Shown here: positions 8,996-17,920 of the stretch, piece by piece | How positions within the stretch are numbered: position 1 is the first letter of the stretch | Layout of the letters: every line of letters starts with the position of its first letter | Source: Oscillospiraceae bacterium | Lineage (GTDB): Bacteria; Bacillota; Clostridia; Oscillospirales; Oscillospiraceae | Assembly (NCBI GenBank): GCA_022800525.1 | Contig: JAAWQM010000005.1 | Coordinates: forward strand, 1 to 64,000 | Direction: 5' to 3' | Length of the DNA: 64,000 bases | Notes under the pieces: generated by a model | Seen by the model: the letters and a program-made list of their open reading frames with translations, nothing else | Told to the model about the DNA's origin: nothing | The model's database searches: none | Translations under genes and position numbers: made by a program

Positions 8996-9018
8996 GCCAT
9001 CATACTCCTGTTATCTGA

Positions 9019-9056
9019 AAAACGGGGACAACCGCAAATCCGGCTGTCCCCGTTTT
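9019..9056 (-). terminator. Terminator ending the intact AKR operon
   Basis: AAAACGGGGACA pairs with TGTCCCCGTTTT (12 bp, perfect), with TTTTTC on the minus strand. It sits just after the intact MATE stop at 9073. It separates the fully intact promoter-proximal operon from the decayed distal genes. Confidence 0.8.
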
Positions 9057-9072
9057 ACGGATATTTGCTTGA

Positions 9073-10428
9073 TTATGCTGCCTGTGGCTGCAACACAGCC
9101 AGTTTTCCCTGATAGGTATGGCCTACCATCATTGCCGCGATCACAAACCGCAGAACCTCCATAATGGGGAAGGCCAGCCATACCAGTACGGCGCTGCCGG
9201 TCAGAGACAGCAGCCACGCACTCAGCAGCAGGAACGCCGCCTGAGAGATTGCCACCACGAAACTGGCGGTTCCCTGGCCCAGCGCCTGCAAAAACCCGGA
9301 GAGAATCTGCGTACTGGTAGTCAGCACCAATGCCGCCGCAATCATGCGAAGCGCGGGGATGCCGATTTCCGACATAGCGGCGGAAGCGTTGAACATAGCA
9401 AGCAGTTGGCGGGGGAACAGCAGGAATATCAGCATACCGGCTGCCGCAATCACCAGATTGACCCGGAGGCTGACCCAAAGAGTATCCATAATACGCCGTT
9501 TTTCCCTTGCGCCGTAATTATAAGCGATGATGGAAATACCCGCGTTGCTCATTCCACTGGAGGGCATGACCACAAAGCTCTGGAGGCGAATAAAGATCAC
9601 ATAAATTCCTGGAGCCAGCGCCGACAGCTTCAGCAGGATATTATTCATACCAAAGGCCATCAGTGCGATCAGGCATTGACTTAATGCCACAGGGACGCCA
9701 ATCTTTACGATCTCGCCAATAACGGGCCAGTTGACAGCGAAGGAGGTTTTTGTGATGTGGATATTGTGGTTGAAACGGATGTTCAGGGCAAGCCCTGTCA
9801 AAGCCGCTACGGCCTGCGCCGTCACCGTTGCAATGCCAGCTCCGGCGATTCCCATAGCGGGACACCCCAGCCAGCCGAAAATCATAACAGGGTCAAGGAT
9901 GATATTGACAACTGCCCCGGTCAGCATGGGAATCATGGTCAGATCCGCCCGTCCAATAGCGGAGAGAAGCCGTTCCATGATGATCTGATGAAGGGCCGCG
10001 AACGAGAATACGCACAGCACCTCGCTGTAAGAGATGCACATCTCCAGAATTTCAGAAATGTCCGTTTGCGCTTGGTAGAAGGACGTCATGGCTGTCAGGC
10101 CCAAAATGGCAAACAGGATCATAACCACCCACAGCAGAAGGAATCCGTTTCCGGCGGTCAGATTGACGCCAGCCTGATCCTTTTCCCCCAGCTTTTTGGA
10201 AAGAACCGAGTTGACTCCTACGCCGATGCCGGTTCCCACGCCCAGCACCAGATACTGTACCGGCATACATAAGGAGATCGCTGTCAGGGCGTTGTCACCG
10301 AGCTGGGCAACATACAGACTATCCACCAAGCCGTACAGCACCTGCACCAGCATGGAGAAAATCAGCGGCATGGACATTTTCCGAAGCAGCCTGCCGACGG
10401 GCAGACTGCCCATGATATTTGCTTCCAT
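9073..10428 (-). CDS. MATE family efflux transporter
   Basis: A 451-residue protein with about 12 hydrophobic helices in two homologous halves, typical of MATE cation- or drug-antiporters. The start MEANIMGSLPVGRLLRKMSMPLI and the LYGLVDSLYVAQLGDNALTA segment are characteristic. Its ATG overlaps the stop of the preceding AKR by one base (TGATG), so the two are coupled. As the last gene of the intact operon it may export a substrate or product of the reductases; that role is inference. Confidence 0.9.
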   Translation of the reverse strand: MEANIMGSLPVGRLLRKMSMPLIFSMLVQVLYGLVDSLYVAQLGDNALTAISLCMPVQYLVLGVGTGIGVGVNSVLSKKLGEKDQAGVNLTAGNGFLLLWVVMILFAILGLTAMTSFYQAQTDISEILEMCISYSEVLCVFSFAALHQIIMERLLSAIGRADLTMIPMLTGAVVNIILDPVMIFGWLGCPAMGIAGAGIATVTAQAVAALTGLALNIRFNHNIHITKTSFAVNWPVIGEIVKIGVPVALSQCLIALMAFGMNNILLKLSALAPGIYVIFIRLQSFVVMPSSGMSNAGISIIAYNYGAREKRRIMDTLWVSLRVNLVIAAAGMLIFLLFPRQLLAMFNASAAMSEIGIPALRMIAAALVLTTSTQILSGFLQALGQGTASFVVAISQAAFLLLSAWLLSLTGSAVLVWLAFPIMEVLRFVIAAMMVGHTYQGKLAVLQPQAA

Positions 10429-11282
10429 CAGTCCTCCGGCCCCCAGCTGGTGAAGTTACGCTCCTGTTCTTCCAGAGTGGCGGTATAGTACCGCTTGCCG
10501 CAATCCAGCGCCTTGATCTGCGCCATCTCATCCCCGGTCAATTCAAAATTGAAAATGTTGAAGTTGTCACGAATGTGCTGGGGATTGGTGGACTTGGGGA
10601 AGATGATGGTTCCCTCCTGGATATGCCAGCGGAGGATGATCTGAGCGTTGGTCTTGCCGTATTTCTGGGCAAGCTGGGTAAAGAGCGGCTCATTCAGCAG
10701 CCCCGCGTCACCGTGGCCCAGGGGATACCACGCCTCCATCACGGTCCCGCAGGAGGCCACCCGCTCCTTCAAAGCCTTCTGCTGGAAGTAGGGATGCAGC
10801 TCCACCTGGAGAACAGCGGGCTTGATCTCGGCGGCGGCAATCACTTCCTCCAGCCTGTCGGATTCAAAGTTGCTCAGGCCGATGGCGCGGACCTTGCCCT
10901 GTGCCACGGCTTTCTCCATATCCTTCCACGCGCCCATGTAATCGCCCACCTGCTGGTGGAGCAGAAGCAGGTCGATATAGCCGATGTCCAGACGGGCCAG
11001 CATTTTGTCGATGCCCTCCATGGTTTTGCCCTCGCCGTACTCGCTGGGCCACAGTTTGGAAGTCACCCAAATTTCCTCACGGGGGATGCCGCTCTCCCGC
11101 ACGGCCTCGCCCACGCTGCGCTCGTTCTGATAGGCGTGAGCGGTGTCGATGTGGCGGTAGCCCAGCTTCAGCGCCTCCAGGCAGGCGTTCTTGGTTTCAT
11201 CACCGGCAGGGACCATGAAAACGCCCATGCCAAACTGGGGGATTTTCGCGCCGTTGTTCAGTGTGATAGTAGTCTGGTTCAT
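10428..11282 (-). CDS. Aldo/keto reductase, AKR5-like
   Basis: The start is set at ATG 11282 (AAGGAGAAATTAAAATG), giving 284 residues; the track start is 24 bases longer. The protein is a compact AKR of the 2,5-diketogluconate reductase type: Asp and Tyr in HIDTAHAYQNE, Lys in VTSKLW, His in LLLLHQ, and the NADPH motif FPKSTNPQHIRDN. Complete and apparently functional. It lies 16 bases after the next AKR of the operon. Confidence 0.9.
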   Translation of the reverse strand: MNQTTITLNNGAKIPQFGMGVFMVPAGDETKNACLEALKLGYRHIDTAHAYQNERSVGEAVRESGIPREEIWVTSKLWPSEYGEGKTMEGIDKMLARLDIGYIDLLLLHQQVGDYMGAWKDMEKAVAQGKVRAIGLSNFESDRLEEVIAAAEIKPAVLQVELHPYFQQKALKERVASCGTVMEAWYPLGHGDAGLLNEPLFTQLAQKYGKTNAQIILRWHIQEGTIIFPKSTNPQHIRDNFNIFNFELTGDEMAQIKALDCGKRYYTATLEEQERNFTSWGPED

Positions 11283-11298
11283 TTTAATTTCTCCTTGA

Positions 11299-12153
11299 TC
11301 AGTCATGGATTTTGATGTCCCGCAGCATTTTCGCCGAGGCGGGACTGTTGAAGGTGCTGCCGTACAAACCGGCCCCGGTGTCCAGGGCGGCGATGGCGGT
11401 CATATCCTCCGCAGAGAGGGTAAAGTCAAAAATGTTGATATTCTCCTCAATGCGCTTCTTGTGAACAGATTTGGGAATTGCGGCCACGCCCCGCTGGAGG
11501 TGCCAGCGCAAGATGACCTGGGCCACAGACTTGCCATATTTTCCGGCGATGGAAACCAGAATTTCGTTTTCAAAAATACCGTTTTTCGCTTCGGCCAGCG
11601 GCCCCCATGCCTCCAGCTGCACGCCGTACTGTTTGTGAACATCCTCCCGTTCAAATTGGGGGAAATATGGGTGCATCTCGATCTGGTTGACCATGGGCGC
11701 GATCTCGTTGAACTCCGCCAGATCGGCAAGCTGCGTATCGGTGAAGTTGCACACGCCAATGGCCCGGAGTGTTCCGGCCTTGTAAAGTTCCTCCATAGCC
11801 CGCCAGGAGCCGTACACATCGCCAAAGGGCTGGTGAATGAGGTAGAGGTCCAGATAGTCCAGGCCAAGCCGCTCCAGAGAGGCGGTCACGGCCTTTTTCG
11901 CGGCCTCATACCCCTGATCCTGGACCCACAGCTTTGTGGTGATAAACAATTCCTCACGGGGAACGCCGCTGCGCCGGATGGCCCGGCCCACAGCCGCCTC
12001 GTTGCTGTAGACCGCCGCTGTGTCGATGAGCCGGTAGCCCGCAGCCAATGCGTTATAAACGCTCTCCTCGCAGACCTCGCCCTCCGGCACCTGGAACACG
12101 CCGAAGCCCAGCAGCGGCATTTTGACGCCATTTTTCAGTGTTGTATATTCCAT
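11299..12153 (-). CDS. Aldo/keto reductase, AKR5-like
   Basis: ATG 12153 has AAAGGAGG upstream, so the product is 284 residues. Asp and Tyr in [11 protein letters not shown], Lys in ITTKLW, His in LYLIHQ, and [13 protein letters not shown] for the NADPH phosphate. It is related to the AKR at 13826-14692 (both have the LYLIHQPxGDxYG motif). The ribosome site overlaps the end of the upstream ferredoxin-fused AKR. Confidence 0.9.
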   Translation of the reverse strand: MEYTTLKNGVKMPLLGFGVFQVPEGEVCEESVYNALAAGYRLIDTAAVYSNEAAVGRAIRRSGVPREELFITTKLWVQDQGYEAAKKAVTASLERLGLDYLDLYLIHQPFGDVYGSWRAMEELYKAGTLRAIGVCNFTDTQLADLAEFNEIAPMVNQIEMHPYFPQFEREDVHKQYGVQLEAWGPLAEAKNGIFENEILVSIAGKYGKSVAQVILRWHLQRGVAAIPKSVHKKRIEENINIFDFTLSAEDMTAIAALDTGAGLYGSTFNSPASAKMLRDIKIHD

Positions 12154-12166
12154 AAAAGTTCCTCCT

Positions 12167-13270
12167 TTACATTTCAAAAGCGGTCTTGACTTCTTTTAAG
12201 AGCACTTGGATGGGCAATTTCTGGGGGCAGACTGTCTCACACTTCCCGCAGCCGGTACACGCGGATGCCTTACCAGCTTCAGCAGGGAAGTTGGCGTAAT
12301 AGACCATGCCGTTGGTGTATTTGTTCATCTGGCAGTGTTCGTTATACATATCGAAGTAGGCAGACATGGGGATGTGCAGGGGGCATTGTTCTGTGCAGGC
12401 ACCGCAGGCAGTACAGTCCACGGTGATCTTACTCCTGAGCGCGGCCGTCACCTGCTTCACGGTATCCTGCTCCGCACCGCTCAGAGGCTGGAAGTCCTTC
12501 ATATAGGAGGTGTTGTCCTCCACCTGCTCCATGTTGGACATACCGGACAGCACTACCAGCACATGGGGCAGGCTGGCCGCAAAACGGATACCCCAGGAGG
12601 CTGTGGAAAGATTCGGCTGTTCCTTGCGGTAGATCTGCTCCAGCTCTTCCGGCAGCTTCGCCAGAGAGCCACCCTTGACCGGCTCCATGACCACAACCTG
12701 TTTGCCATGCCTGACTGCGGTTTCATAGCACTTCCGGGCCTGGACGCTGTTGCTTTCCCAATCAAAGTAGTTGAGTTGGAGCTGCACATACTCCATCTCC
12801 GGGTGTTCCGTCAGGATACGGTCCAGCACTTCCGCACTGTCGTGGAAGGACAGCCCGATGTGCCGGGTCAGTCCCTCCGCTTTCAAAGCCGCCAGTTCCC
12901 CAAAAGCATCGGTCTGCTTCGCTGTCTCGTAGGTGGCGGCGTTGACGGCGTGGAGCCAATAGTAGTCTACATAGTCCGTCCCCAGCCGGGTCAGCTGCTC
13001 TTGGAAGAAACGGCGCACATCTGCCTTTTCCTTCACCAGAAAGACAGGCAGCTTGGTGGTGATGGTAAAGTGGTCACGGGGATGGCGGTCCACCAGAGCC
13101 TCCTTCAGCGCGGACTCGCTCATGCCGCCGTGGTAAACATAGGAGGTGTCGAAATAAGTAAACCCCTGTTCCAGAAAGCGGTCCACCATCTCCTTGAACC
13201 GCTCCGGATCGACCTTGGAATCATCCCCAAGCGTGGGGAGACGCATGGTACCAAATCCTAATTTTTTCAT
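12167..13270 (-). CDS. Aldo/keto reductase with C-terminal 2x[4Fe-4S] ferredoxin domain
   Basis: A 367-residue protein. Residues 1-270 form a short AKR barrel with Asp and Tyr in YFDTSYVY, Lys in ITTKLP and His in YYWLHA. Residues about 285-360 carry two cluster motifs, [12 protein letters not shown] and [12 protein letters not shown]. This is the known AKR-ferredoxin architecture common in Clostridia. It could link NAD(P)H-dependent carbonyl chemistry to low-potential carriers such as the flavodoxin encoded 15 bases upstream; that pairing is inferred from gene order. Confidence 0.9.
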   Translation of the reverse strand: MKKLGFGTMRLPTLGDDSKVDPERFKEMVDRFLEQGFTYFDTSYVYHGGMSESALKEALVDRHPRDHFTITTKLPVFLVKEKADVRRFFQEQLTRLGTDYVDYYWLHAVNAATYETAKQTDAFGELAALKAEGLTRHIGLSFHDSAEVLDRILTEHPEMEYVQLQLNYFDWESNSVQARKCYETAVRHGKQVVVMEPVKGGSLAKLPEELEQIYRKEQPNLSTASWGIRFAASLPHVLVVLSGMSNMEQVEDNTSYMKDFQPLSGAEQDTVKQVTAALRSKITVDCTACGACTEQCPLHIPMSAYFDMYNEHCQMNKYTNGMVYYANFPAEAGKASACTGCGKCETVCPQKLPIQVLLKEVKTAFEM

Positions 13271-13285
13271 TTTGATATCCTCCGC

Positions 13286-13804
13286 TTATAGTTTGCTTTT
13301 CGCCCATTCTGCAATTTTGTCCTCGGAACTGCTCACACGAGAGCCGGTGAAGGAAGCGCCGCTGTCCACATCCGCGCCCTTGCAGATTTTCTGGATGTCC
13401 CGCACACTGTCACCGATGCCGCTGCCCTCGTTGGTGCAGAAGGGAATGATCCGCTTTCCGGTCCAGTCAAAGTGTTCCAGGAAGGTAAACAGTACCATGG
13501 GCATGGTGTTCCACCAGTTAGGGTAGCCCAGGAAAATAGTATCGTACTGCTCCAGCGCATCCGGGTACTGTTTGACCGGGACGCGGGTTCCAGCGTTCAG
13601 CTCCTGCTTGGCCTCGTTGATCAGGACCATGTGGTCCTCAGAGTAGTTCCGGTCAGCCTCGATCTCGAACAATTCTCCGCCCACAGCTTTTTGGATAAAC
13701 TCGGCGGCGATTTTCGTGTTGCCCTTTTCCTGATAGGCGATCTTCATACCGGGGCCAATTGTCTGGCCCTTCATGGAAAAATAAATCGTTAAAATGCCTG
13801 CCAT
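13286..13804 (-). CDS. Flavodoxin
   Basis: ATG 13804 with GGAGGAAGC upstream gives 172 residues. It has the N-terminal strand MAGILTIYFSMKGQT, then FIGYPNWW-type LGYPNWWNTMP and IPFCTNEGSGIGDS, typical of the flavodoxin-like family found beside Clostridia AKRs. FMN is the expected cofactor. It is placed between an AKR and the ferredoxin-fused AKR, so it is a likely electron-transfer partner, although some members are NAD(P)H-dependent enzymes. Confidence 0.87.
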   Translation of the reverse strand: MAGILTIYFSMKGQTIGPGMKIAYQEKGNTKIAAEFIQKAVGGELFEIEADRNYSEDHMVLINEAKQELNAGTRVPVKQYPDALEQYDTIFLGYPNWWNTMPMVLFTFLEHFDWTGKRIIPFCTNEGSGIGDSVRDIQKICKGADVDSGASFTGSRVSSSEDKIAEWAKSKL

Positions 13805-13825
13805 TTTTGCTTCCTCCGCATACAT

Positions 13826-14692
13826 TCAGTGGATGTGGTAATTGCCAAACATTCGAGCCATCTCAGGGCTGTCATGTTCAAAGAACAATTCCTTTCCCTT
13901 GTCCATGCCGCCGATCTGTTTCATTTCCTCGGCAGTCAGCTCAAAATCCCAGATATCATAGTTTTCACGGATACGGGCCGGATTGGTGGACTTCGGAATG
14001 ACGGAAATCCCCCGCTGCACATCCCAGCGCAATATGACCTGAGCCGCTGTTTTGCCATGCTTTTTCCCAATGGATTCCAGCAGCTTGTTTCGGAAAATAT
14101 CGTTCCGCCCTTCCGCGAAAGGCGCCCATCCCTCCGGCTGAACGCCCAGGTTTTTCATCTCCTGAACAGCCGCTGCCTGCTGGTAAAAAGGATGGATCTC
14201 CACCTGACTGACATGGGGGATCACCCGGTTGTGCATGGACAAATCCACCAGCCGTCCAATGTTCAGATTGGACACACCAATGGCCCGTACTTTGCCCTCG
14301 CCCAGAAGCTCCTCCATAGCTCTCCACGCGCCGTAAATGTCGCCCAGGGGCTGATGGATCAGATAGAGATCCAGGTACTCCAGCCCCATATTTTGCAGGG
14401 AGGTTTCACAAGCCTGCTTTGCCCGTTCATAGCTGGCGTCCTGCACCCACAGCTTGGTGGTGACAAACAGCTCCTCCCGGTCCACGCCGCACTCCCGGAT
14501 GCCTCTGCCCACCGCTCCTTCGTTTCCGTAAATCGCGGCAGTGTCGATCATCCTGTAGCCGGTATCCACCGCCTCGCAGATGGCCCGGACACACTCGCTG
14601 CCATACATATGCATCACGCCCAAGCCCACCAGGGGCATCTCCACACCGTTGTGCAGGGTAGTCGTTTCCCTGATTGCGACCGCTTTCATCAT
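13826..14692 (-). CDS. Aldo/keto reductase, AKR5-like
   Basis: ATG 14692 (GGGAG 6 bases upstream) gives 288 residues. Asp and Tyr in MIDTAAIYGNE, Lys in VTTKLW, His in LYLIHQ, cofactor motif IPKSTNPARIREN. Full length. Second gene of the LysR-divergent operon, 17 bases after the first. Confidence 0.9.
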   Translation of the reverse strand: MMKAVAIRETTTLHNGVEMPLVGLGVMHMYGSECVRAICEAVDTGYRMIDTAAIYGNEGAVGRGIRECGVDREELFVTTKLWVQDASYERAKQACETSLQNMGLEYLDLYLIHQPLGDIYGAWRAMEELLGEGKVRAIGVSNLNIGRLVDLSMHNRVIPHVSQVEIHPFYQQAAAVQEMKNLGVQPEGWAPFAEGRNDIFRNKLLESIGKKHGKTAAQVILRWDVQRGISVIPKSTNPARIRENYDIWDFELTAEEMKQIGGMDKGKELFFEHDSPEMARMFGNYHIH

Positions 14693-14709
14693 TCTGCTCC
14701 CTTTCCGCT

Positions 14710-15570
14710 CTATGACCACGCACTGTCCGGGTCAAACCGCATTCCTCCACAGTAAGGAATGGCGTCAATCGCCGCCATATCCTCTGCCGGCAGCGCAAAG
14801 TCAAATACATCCGCATTCTCAATGATGTATTTTTCGTGGGTGGATTTGGGGAGCGGGACGATCTTTTTCTGGAGCAGCCAACGGATGCAGACTTGAGAAG
14901 TTGTTTTGCCATACTTTCCAGCGATCCGGGCCAATTCTCCGTTCCGCAGCACACCTCCGCTGCCCAGAGGACTCCATGCCTCCACGATAATATCATTGGC
15001 CTGGCAGTACGCCGCGCTTTCGATTTGGCCAAAGCCCGGATGATACTCTATTTGATTCACCATGGGCTTGATGTCACTGTCCTCTGTCAATGCCCGCACA
15101 TGATGGGCGAGAAAGTTACTGACACCGATGGCTCTGACCCTGCCCTCCCGGTACAACTGCTCAAAAGCCCGCCATGTGGAGCGGTTGATTTCCCGCCAGT
15201 CATCGTGCCAACGGGCCACGGCAGGCCAGTGGATCAGGTAGAGGTCCAGGTAATCCAGTCCCAGCTTTTTCATGGATTCATCAAATGCCCGCAGCGTTTT
15301 GTCATATCCCCTGTGGCTGTTCCAGACCTTTGTGCTGACGAATAGCTCCTCTCGCTTGACACCGAGATCGTGGACCGCGCGTTTGATCCCTTCCCCCAGG
15401 CCCTTTTCATTCATGTAACCTTCTGCGGTATCGAAGTTCCGATACCCTGCTTTTACTGCGGCAGCGACACATTTTGCTGTTTGGAATCCCGGTATCTGCC
15501 AAGTGCCAAAGCCGAGGGCTGGAATCTGGACGCCATTATGAAGTGTCAATGTTCCGGCAGTTTCGTTCAT
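14710..15570 (-). CDS. Aldo/keto reductase, AKR5-like, first gene of the operon
   Basis: ATG 15570 with AGGAAGG upstream gives 286 residues; the track start is 48 bases longer and lies in the leader. Asp and Tyr in NFDTAEGYMNE, Lys in VSTKVW, His in LYLIHW, cofactor motif LPKSTHEKYIIEN. It is transcribed from the promoter at 15620-15648, with a leader of about 43 bases. It is the most promoter-proximal reductase and so the likeliest direct target of the divergent LysR regulator. Confidence 0.9.
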   Translation of the reverse strand: MNETAGTLTLHNGVQIPALGFGTWQIPGFQTAKCVAAAVKAGYRNFDTAEGYMNEKGLGEGIKRAVHDLGVKREELFVSTKVWNSHRGYDKTLRAFDESMKKLGLDYLDLYLIHWPAVARWHDDWREINRSTWRAFEQLYREGRVRAIGVSNFLAHHVRALTEDSDIKPMVNQIEYHPGFGQIESAAYCQANDIIVEAWSPLGSGGVLRNGELARIAGKYGKTTSQVCIRWLLQKKIVPLPKSTHEKYIIENADVFDFALPAEDMAAIDAIPYCGGMRFDPDSAWS

Positions 15571-15619
15571 GCTGTGTTCACCCTTCCTTTTTCTGTTGGT
15601 GTTTTTCCTGTTAATCATG

Positions 15620-15648
15620 ATTATAGGCAGTAAGGGCTTGAATGTCTA
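15620..15648 (-). promoter_or_regulatory. Promoter of the AKR operon
   Basis: TAGACA (15648-15643), a 17-base spacer and a perfect TATAAT (15625-15620) on the minus strand. It overlaps the divergent lysR promoter, so the two transcription events probably exclude each other. Confidence 0.75.
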
Positions 15649-15666
15649 ATCGAAAAATGTTATAGT
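15638..15666 (+). promoter_or_regulatory. Promoter of the LysR gene
   Basis: TTGAAT (15638-15643), 17 bases, TATAGT (15661-15666). The -35 boxes of the two divergent promoters overlap (15638-15648), the usual arrangement for an autoregulated LysR gene. Confidence 0.65.
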
Positions 15667-15706
15667 TGATTTGATTTTTTTATAGCGATGAAAGTGGGGG
15701 ACTTCT

Positions 15707-16597
15707 ATGACAACGAAACAGATGGATTGTGCGCTGGAGCTGTCCCATACCCTGAACTTCAGCCGTGCAGCAGAGAATCTTTTTATCAGTCAGCCGGCGT
15801 TGACTTATCAGATTCAATGCCTGGAAAATGAAATCGGTTTCCGCCTGTTTGAGCGCACGGGGAAAGGGGCAGACTTGACGCCAGCAGGCGCACGCTTCTG
15901 CACAGAACTTCGGCGTATCCGAACAGAATTAAAAGTGGCTGTGGAACAAGGACAAAATATGAGCTCACAGTACAGCGAAGCGCTAAACGTCTGTATTCCG
16001 ATGCGCTCCTGTCTCTATTTCCTGCCGCAGATCACACAGCGCTTTGAAGCGGCGATGCCCCGTGTGGCACTGAATATCAAATTTTTATATGGCGAGGGCC
16101 GGGTGGATTTGTTTCTGCGTGGAGAGCAGGACATTTTATTTGCCAGAGAATCCGAGTTGAAACGCTTTTCCAGCGTACGCACAGCGCCGCTGTATGACAG
16201 TCATTTTTATATTGTCGTATGTACAGATGATCCCTTGGCCGAAAGGGAGACTCTAAGTGCGGATGACCTCGCTGGACGGACATTTATGGTAGGCGGCGGC
16301 TCCCCGGCGGAAATGATAGTGGTGCAAAACCGAATTGTTGGTTCCGGTCAAGTCCGGATTTTGAACTGCCCTGACCATGAAACGGCAATGGCAAATGTTG
16401 CCGCGCGAAAGGGGATCGTGATGTCTCCTGGTTTTGCCAACGACCACAACGGGGAATTTGTTTGGATTCCCTTCGACTGCTCTGAGCATATGAAATGTGT
16501 TTTGGGCTATCACAGGGATGATGTGCGGGAGAGCACAAGGTATTTTATTGAATTGGCGCAAGCTGCTTATACCTATGCAGGTGCAATCCCACTATAA
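15707..16597 (+). CDS. LysR-family transcriptional regulator
   Basis: A 296-residue protein. The N-terminal winged helix shows HTLNFSRAAENLFISQPALTYQ, then FERTGKGADLTPAG, the LysR recognition signature. From about residue 90 onward is the periplasmic-binding-protein-like effector domain. It is divergent from the reductase operon, so it most likely activates that operon when it senses a small molecule, perhaps a substrate of the reductases; the inducer is unknown. It ends at a strong hairpin. Confidence 0.92.
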   Translation: MTTKQMDCALELSHTLNFSRAAENLFISQPALTYQIQCLENEIGFRLFERTGKGADLTPAGARFCTELRRIRTELKVAVEQGQNMSSQYSEALNVCIPMRSCLYFLPQITQRFEAAMPRVALNIKFLYGEGRVDLFLRGEQDILFARESELKRFSSVRTAPLYDSHFYIVVCTDDPLAERETLSADDLAGRTFMVGGGSPAEMIVVQNRIVGSGQVRILNCPDHETAMANVAARKGIVMSPGFANDHNGEFVWIPFDCSEHMKCVLGYHRDDVRESTRYFIELAQAAYTYAGAIPL

Positions 16598-16604
16598 ATG
16601 AGCA

Positions 16605-16636
16605 ACGAGCGGCGAGTGTTCGACCTCGCCGCTCGT
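16605..16636 (+). terminator. Terminator of the LysR gene
   Basis: ACGAGCGGCGAG / CTCGCCGCTCGT, a perfect 12-bp stem with an 8-base loop, 8 bases after the stop. Only a weak T-run (TTGTTGGT) follows. Confidence 0.7.
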
Positions 16637-16745
16637 TTGTTGGTGTCCCTCTCGCCTGCTGGTTTGCACCAATAAGTCCCAAACAGACCAATTTTGCATC
16701 TAAAAAGAGGGCTTCAATGTATATCGCAGTTGCACGGAGAATGGC

Positions 16746-17178
16746 TCAGATCCCGCCATATGTGACCAGCAGGGTGATGGGGTTAATCACCATGATTTCC
16801 CGGCTCATTTTCTGAGCGTATCGTATAGTCGCTGCCGTCCCACCACTTTGCTCCCCGTTGTAAACGGCCAGCAAAGTGGCGGCGTGTTCCACCAAAAAAG
16901 CGGTTGCGGTCCAGCATACATTTTTCGTGGTAGTCCCGACTGACATAGACAACTGAATCGGCCCGCCCCAGGATGGTGCGATAAAGTTCCTGCGAGGAAA
17001 CTGACCGCTTCTCCGCCTGCGCTGTGCAGGGGAGGATACAGTGAAGTTTTATCTTGGGATTTTTCTCACGTAGGGCAAGCACGATCTCCGAACAGAAAAT
17101 GTCTGTCCCTTCGGCCATACCGGATAAAAGAGGTTGTCCGAGTGCATGGCCTCCACCGGCAAGACCTACAAGAGCCAC
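16746..17178 (-). pseudogene. SLOG-family (YpsA/DUF1273-like) protein, truncated and frameshifted
   Basis: The first frame reads SGMAEGTDIFCSEIVLALR, then ILPCTAQ, then GRADSVVYVSRDYHEKCM. It shifts at a run of T in NRFF (near 16893-16900) into the frame reading FLVEHAATLLAVYNGEQSGG and YAQKMSREIMVINP. These are the hallmarks of the DUF1273/SLOG proteins common in integrative elements. The usual N-terminal FTGHRP motif is absent. The gene is cut upstream, where it abuts plus-strand replication-gene debris. Confidence 0.75.
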
Positions 17179-17265
17179 GCCGCCACCATCCGCCGCTGGG
17201 CCAAGGAGGACAGGCGCAAGGGCGGCATAACTGATTATTCGTGGAAGGAGGGCGAGAGGCTATGA
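17131..17265 (+). pseudogene. C-terminal fragment of an element replication initiator
   Basis: In the frame ending at TGA 17263-17265, KTYKSHAATIRRWAKEDR and YSWKEGERL are read. This is the typical C-terminal helix of replisome-organiser / replication-initiator proteins of Firmicute integrative elements. The upstream part is missing and the fragment overlaps the antisense SLOG remnant, so the junction is a rearrangement. Confidence 0.6.
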
Positions 17266-17655
17266 ATGATTTTGACAGCGTCTTCAAACGCATCACCGTG
17301 ACCCGGCTGGAGCCTGGGGACTACACCAGAGAGGACGGGCTTTTGCACTGCGGCAAGTGCCGCACTTCGAAATAGTTTCGCATGGAGGCCCCGCCGCTGT
17401 GAACAGGAGCGTCTTGACCGGGAGGCGGCGGAGCAGGAGGCCCGCCGTCACCGGCAGGCCGTGGCTGATCTGAAACACAGGGGGCTTTACCGACCCGACG
17501 ATGAAAGATTGGAAGTTTGCCAACGACAATGGCAAATGCCCGCAGATGAAACACGCCCGGTTTTATGTCGAGAACTGGCCGGCCATTTTTCCGGCGAGAA
17601 CTTCCGCAGGGCCACCGCACAGGATAAGCTGGCACGTCTGAAAAATCTGATGGAC
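17262..17655 (+). pseudogene. DnaC-like ATP-binding protein, decayed
   Basis: ATG 17262 overlaps the previous stop (ATGA) and encodes MNDFDSVFKRITVTRLEPGD, then LLHCGKCRTS before a TAG at about 17373. In other frames the family can still be followed: EQERLDREAAEQEARRH, then TDPTMKDWKFANDNGKCPQM and HARFYVENW. The Walker A ATPase core is missing. This is the helicase-loader-like gene that normally follows the replication initiator in these elements. Several frameshifts and at least one deletion. Confidence 0.7.
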
Positions 17656-17702
17656 TGAAAGGAGCCGCCTATGACAAACAAACTTCCCCCGCTACCGCAG
17701 GC

Positions 17703-17876
17703 ATGACCTTCCCCCAGCCCAAGCCGGACACCTCGCCCTCTATGGTAAAGAAAATCGGCAGGACCACCTACCTGGTGTGGGCGCATTGCAACGAAACCGG
17801 CACTGAAATGATAGAGGACAAGCGTATGCTCCGCGAGGAAGTCCGCCAGAGCTGTATTGCCGAATCTTGGAGGTGA
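17703..17876 (+). CDS. TnpW-like small transposon-encoded protein
   Basis: A 57-residue frame missing from the ORF track. The core MVKKIGRTTYLVWAHCNE and EMIEDKRMLREEV matches the short TnpW-type proteins found after the DnaC-like gene in Firmicute integrative elements. The usual spacing between EDK and the last helix looks shortened, and the natural start (ATG at about 17670, after AAGGAG) is out of frame. It is probably also damaged. Confidence 0.5.
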   Translation: MTFPQPKPDTSPSMVKKIGRTTYLVWAHCNETGTEMIEDKRMLREEVRQSCIAESWR

Positions 17877-17920
17877 GCCGGCAGAGGTTTTATCCGTAGC
17901 TTTCCCAGCAGAATCGGCCC

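Noticed and set aside
1162-9000. Programmed frameshifting as explanation for the split genes in the AKR island
   Set aside because: The breaks lie at different kinds of sequence, two involve large deletions, and no slippery heptamer plus downstream structure is evident.
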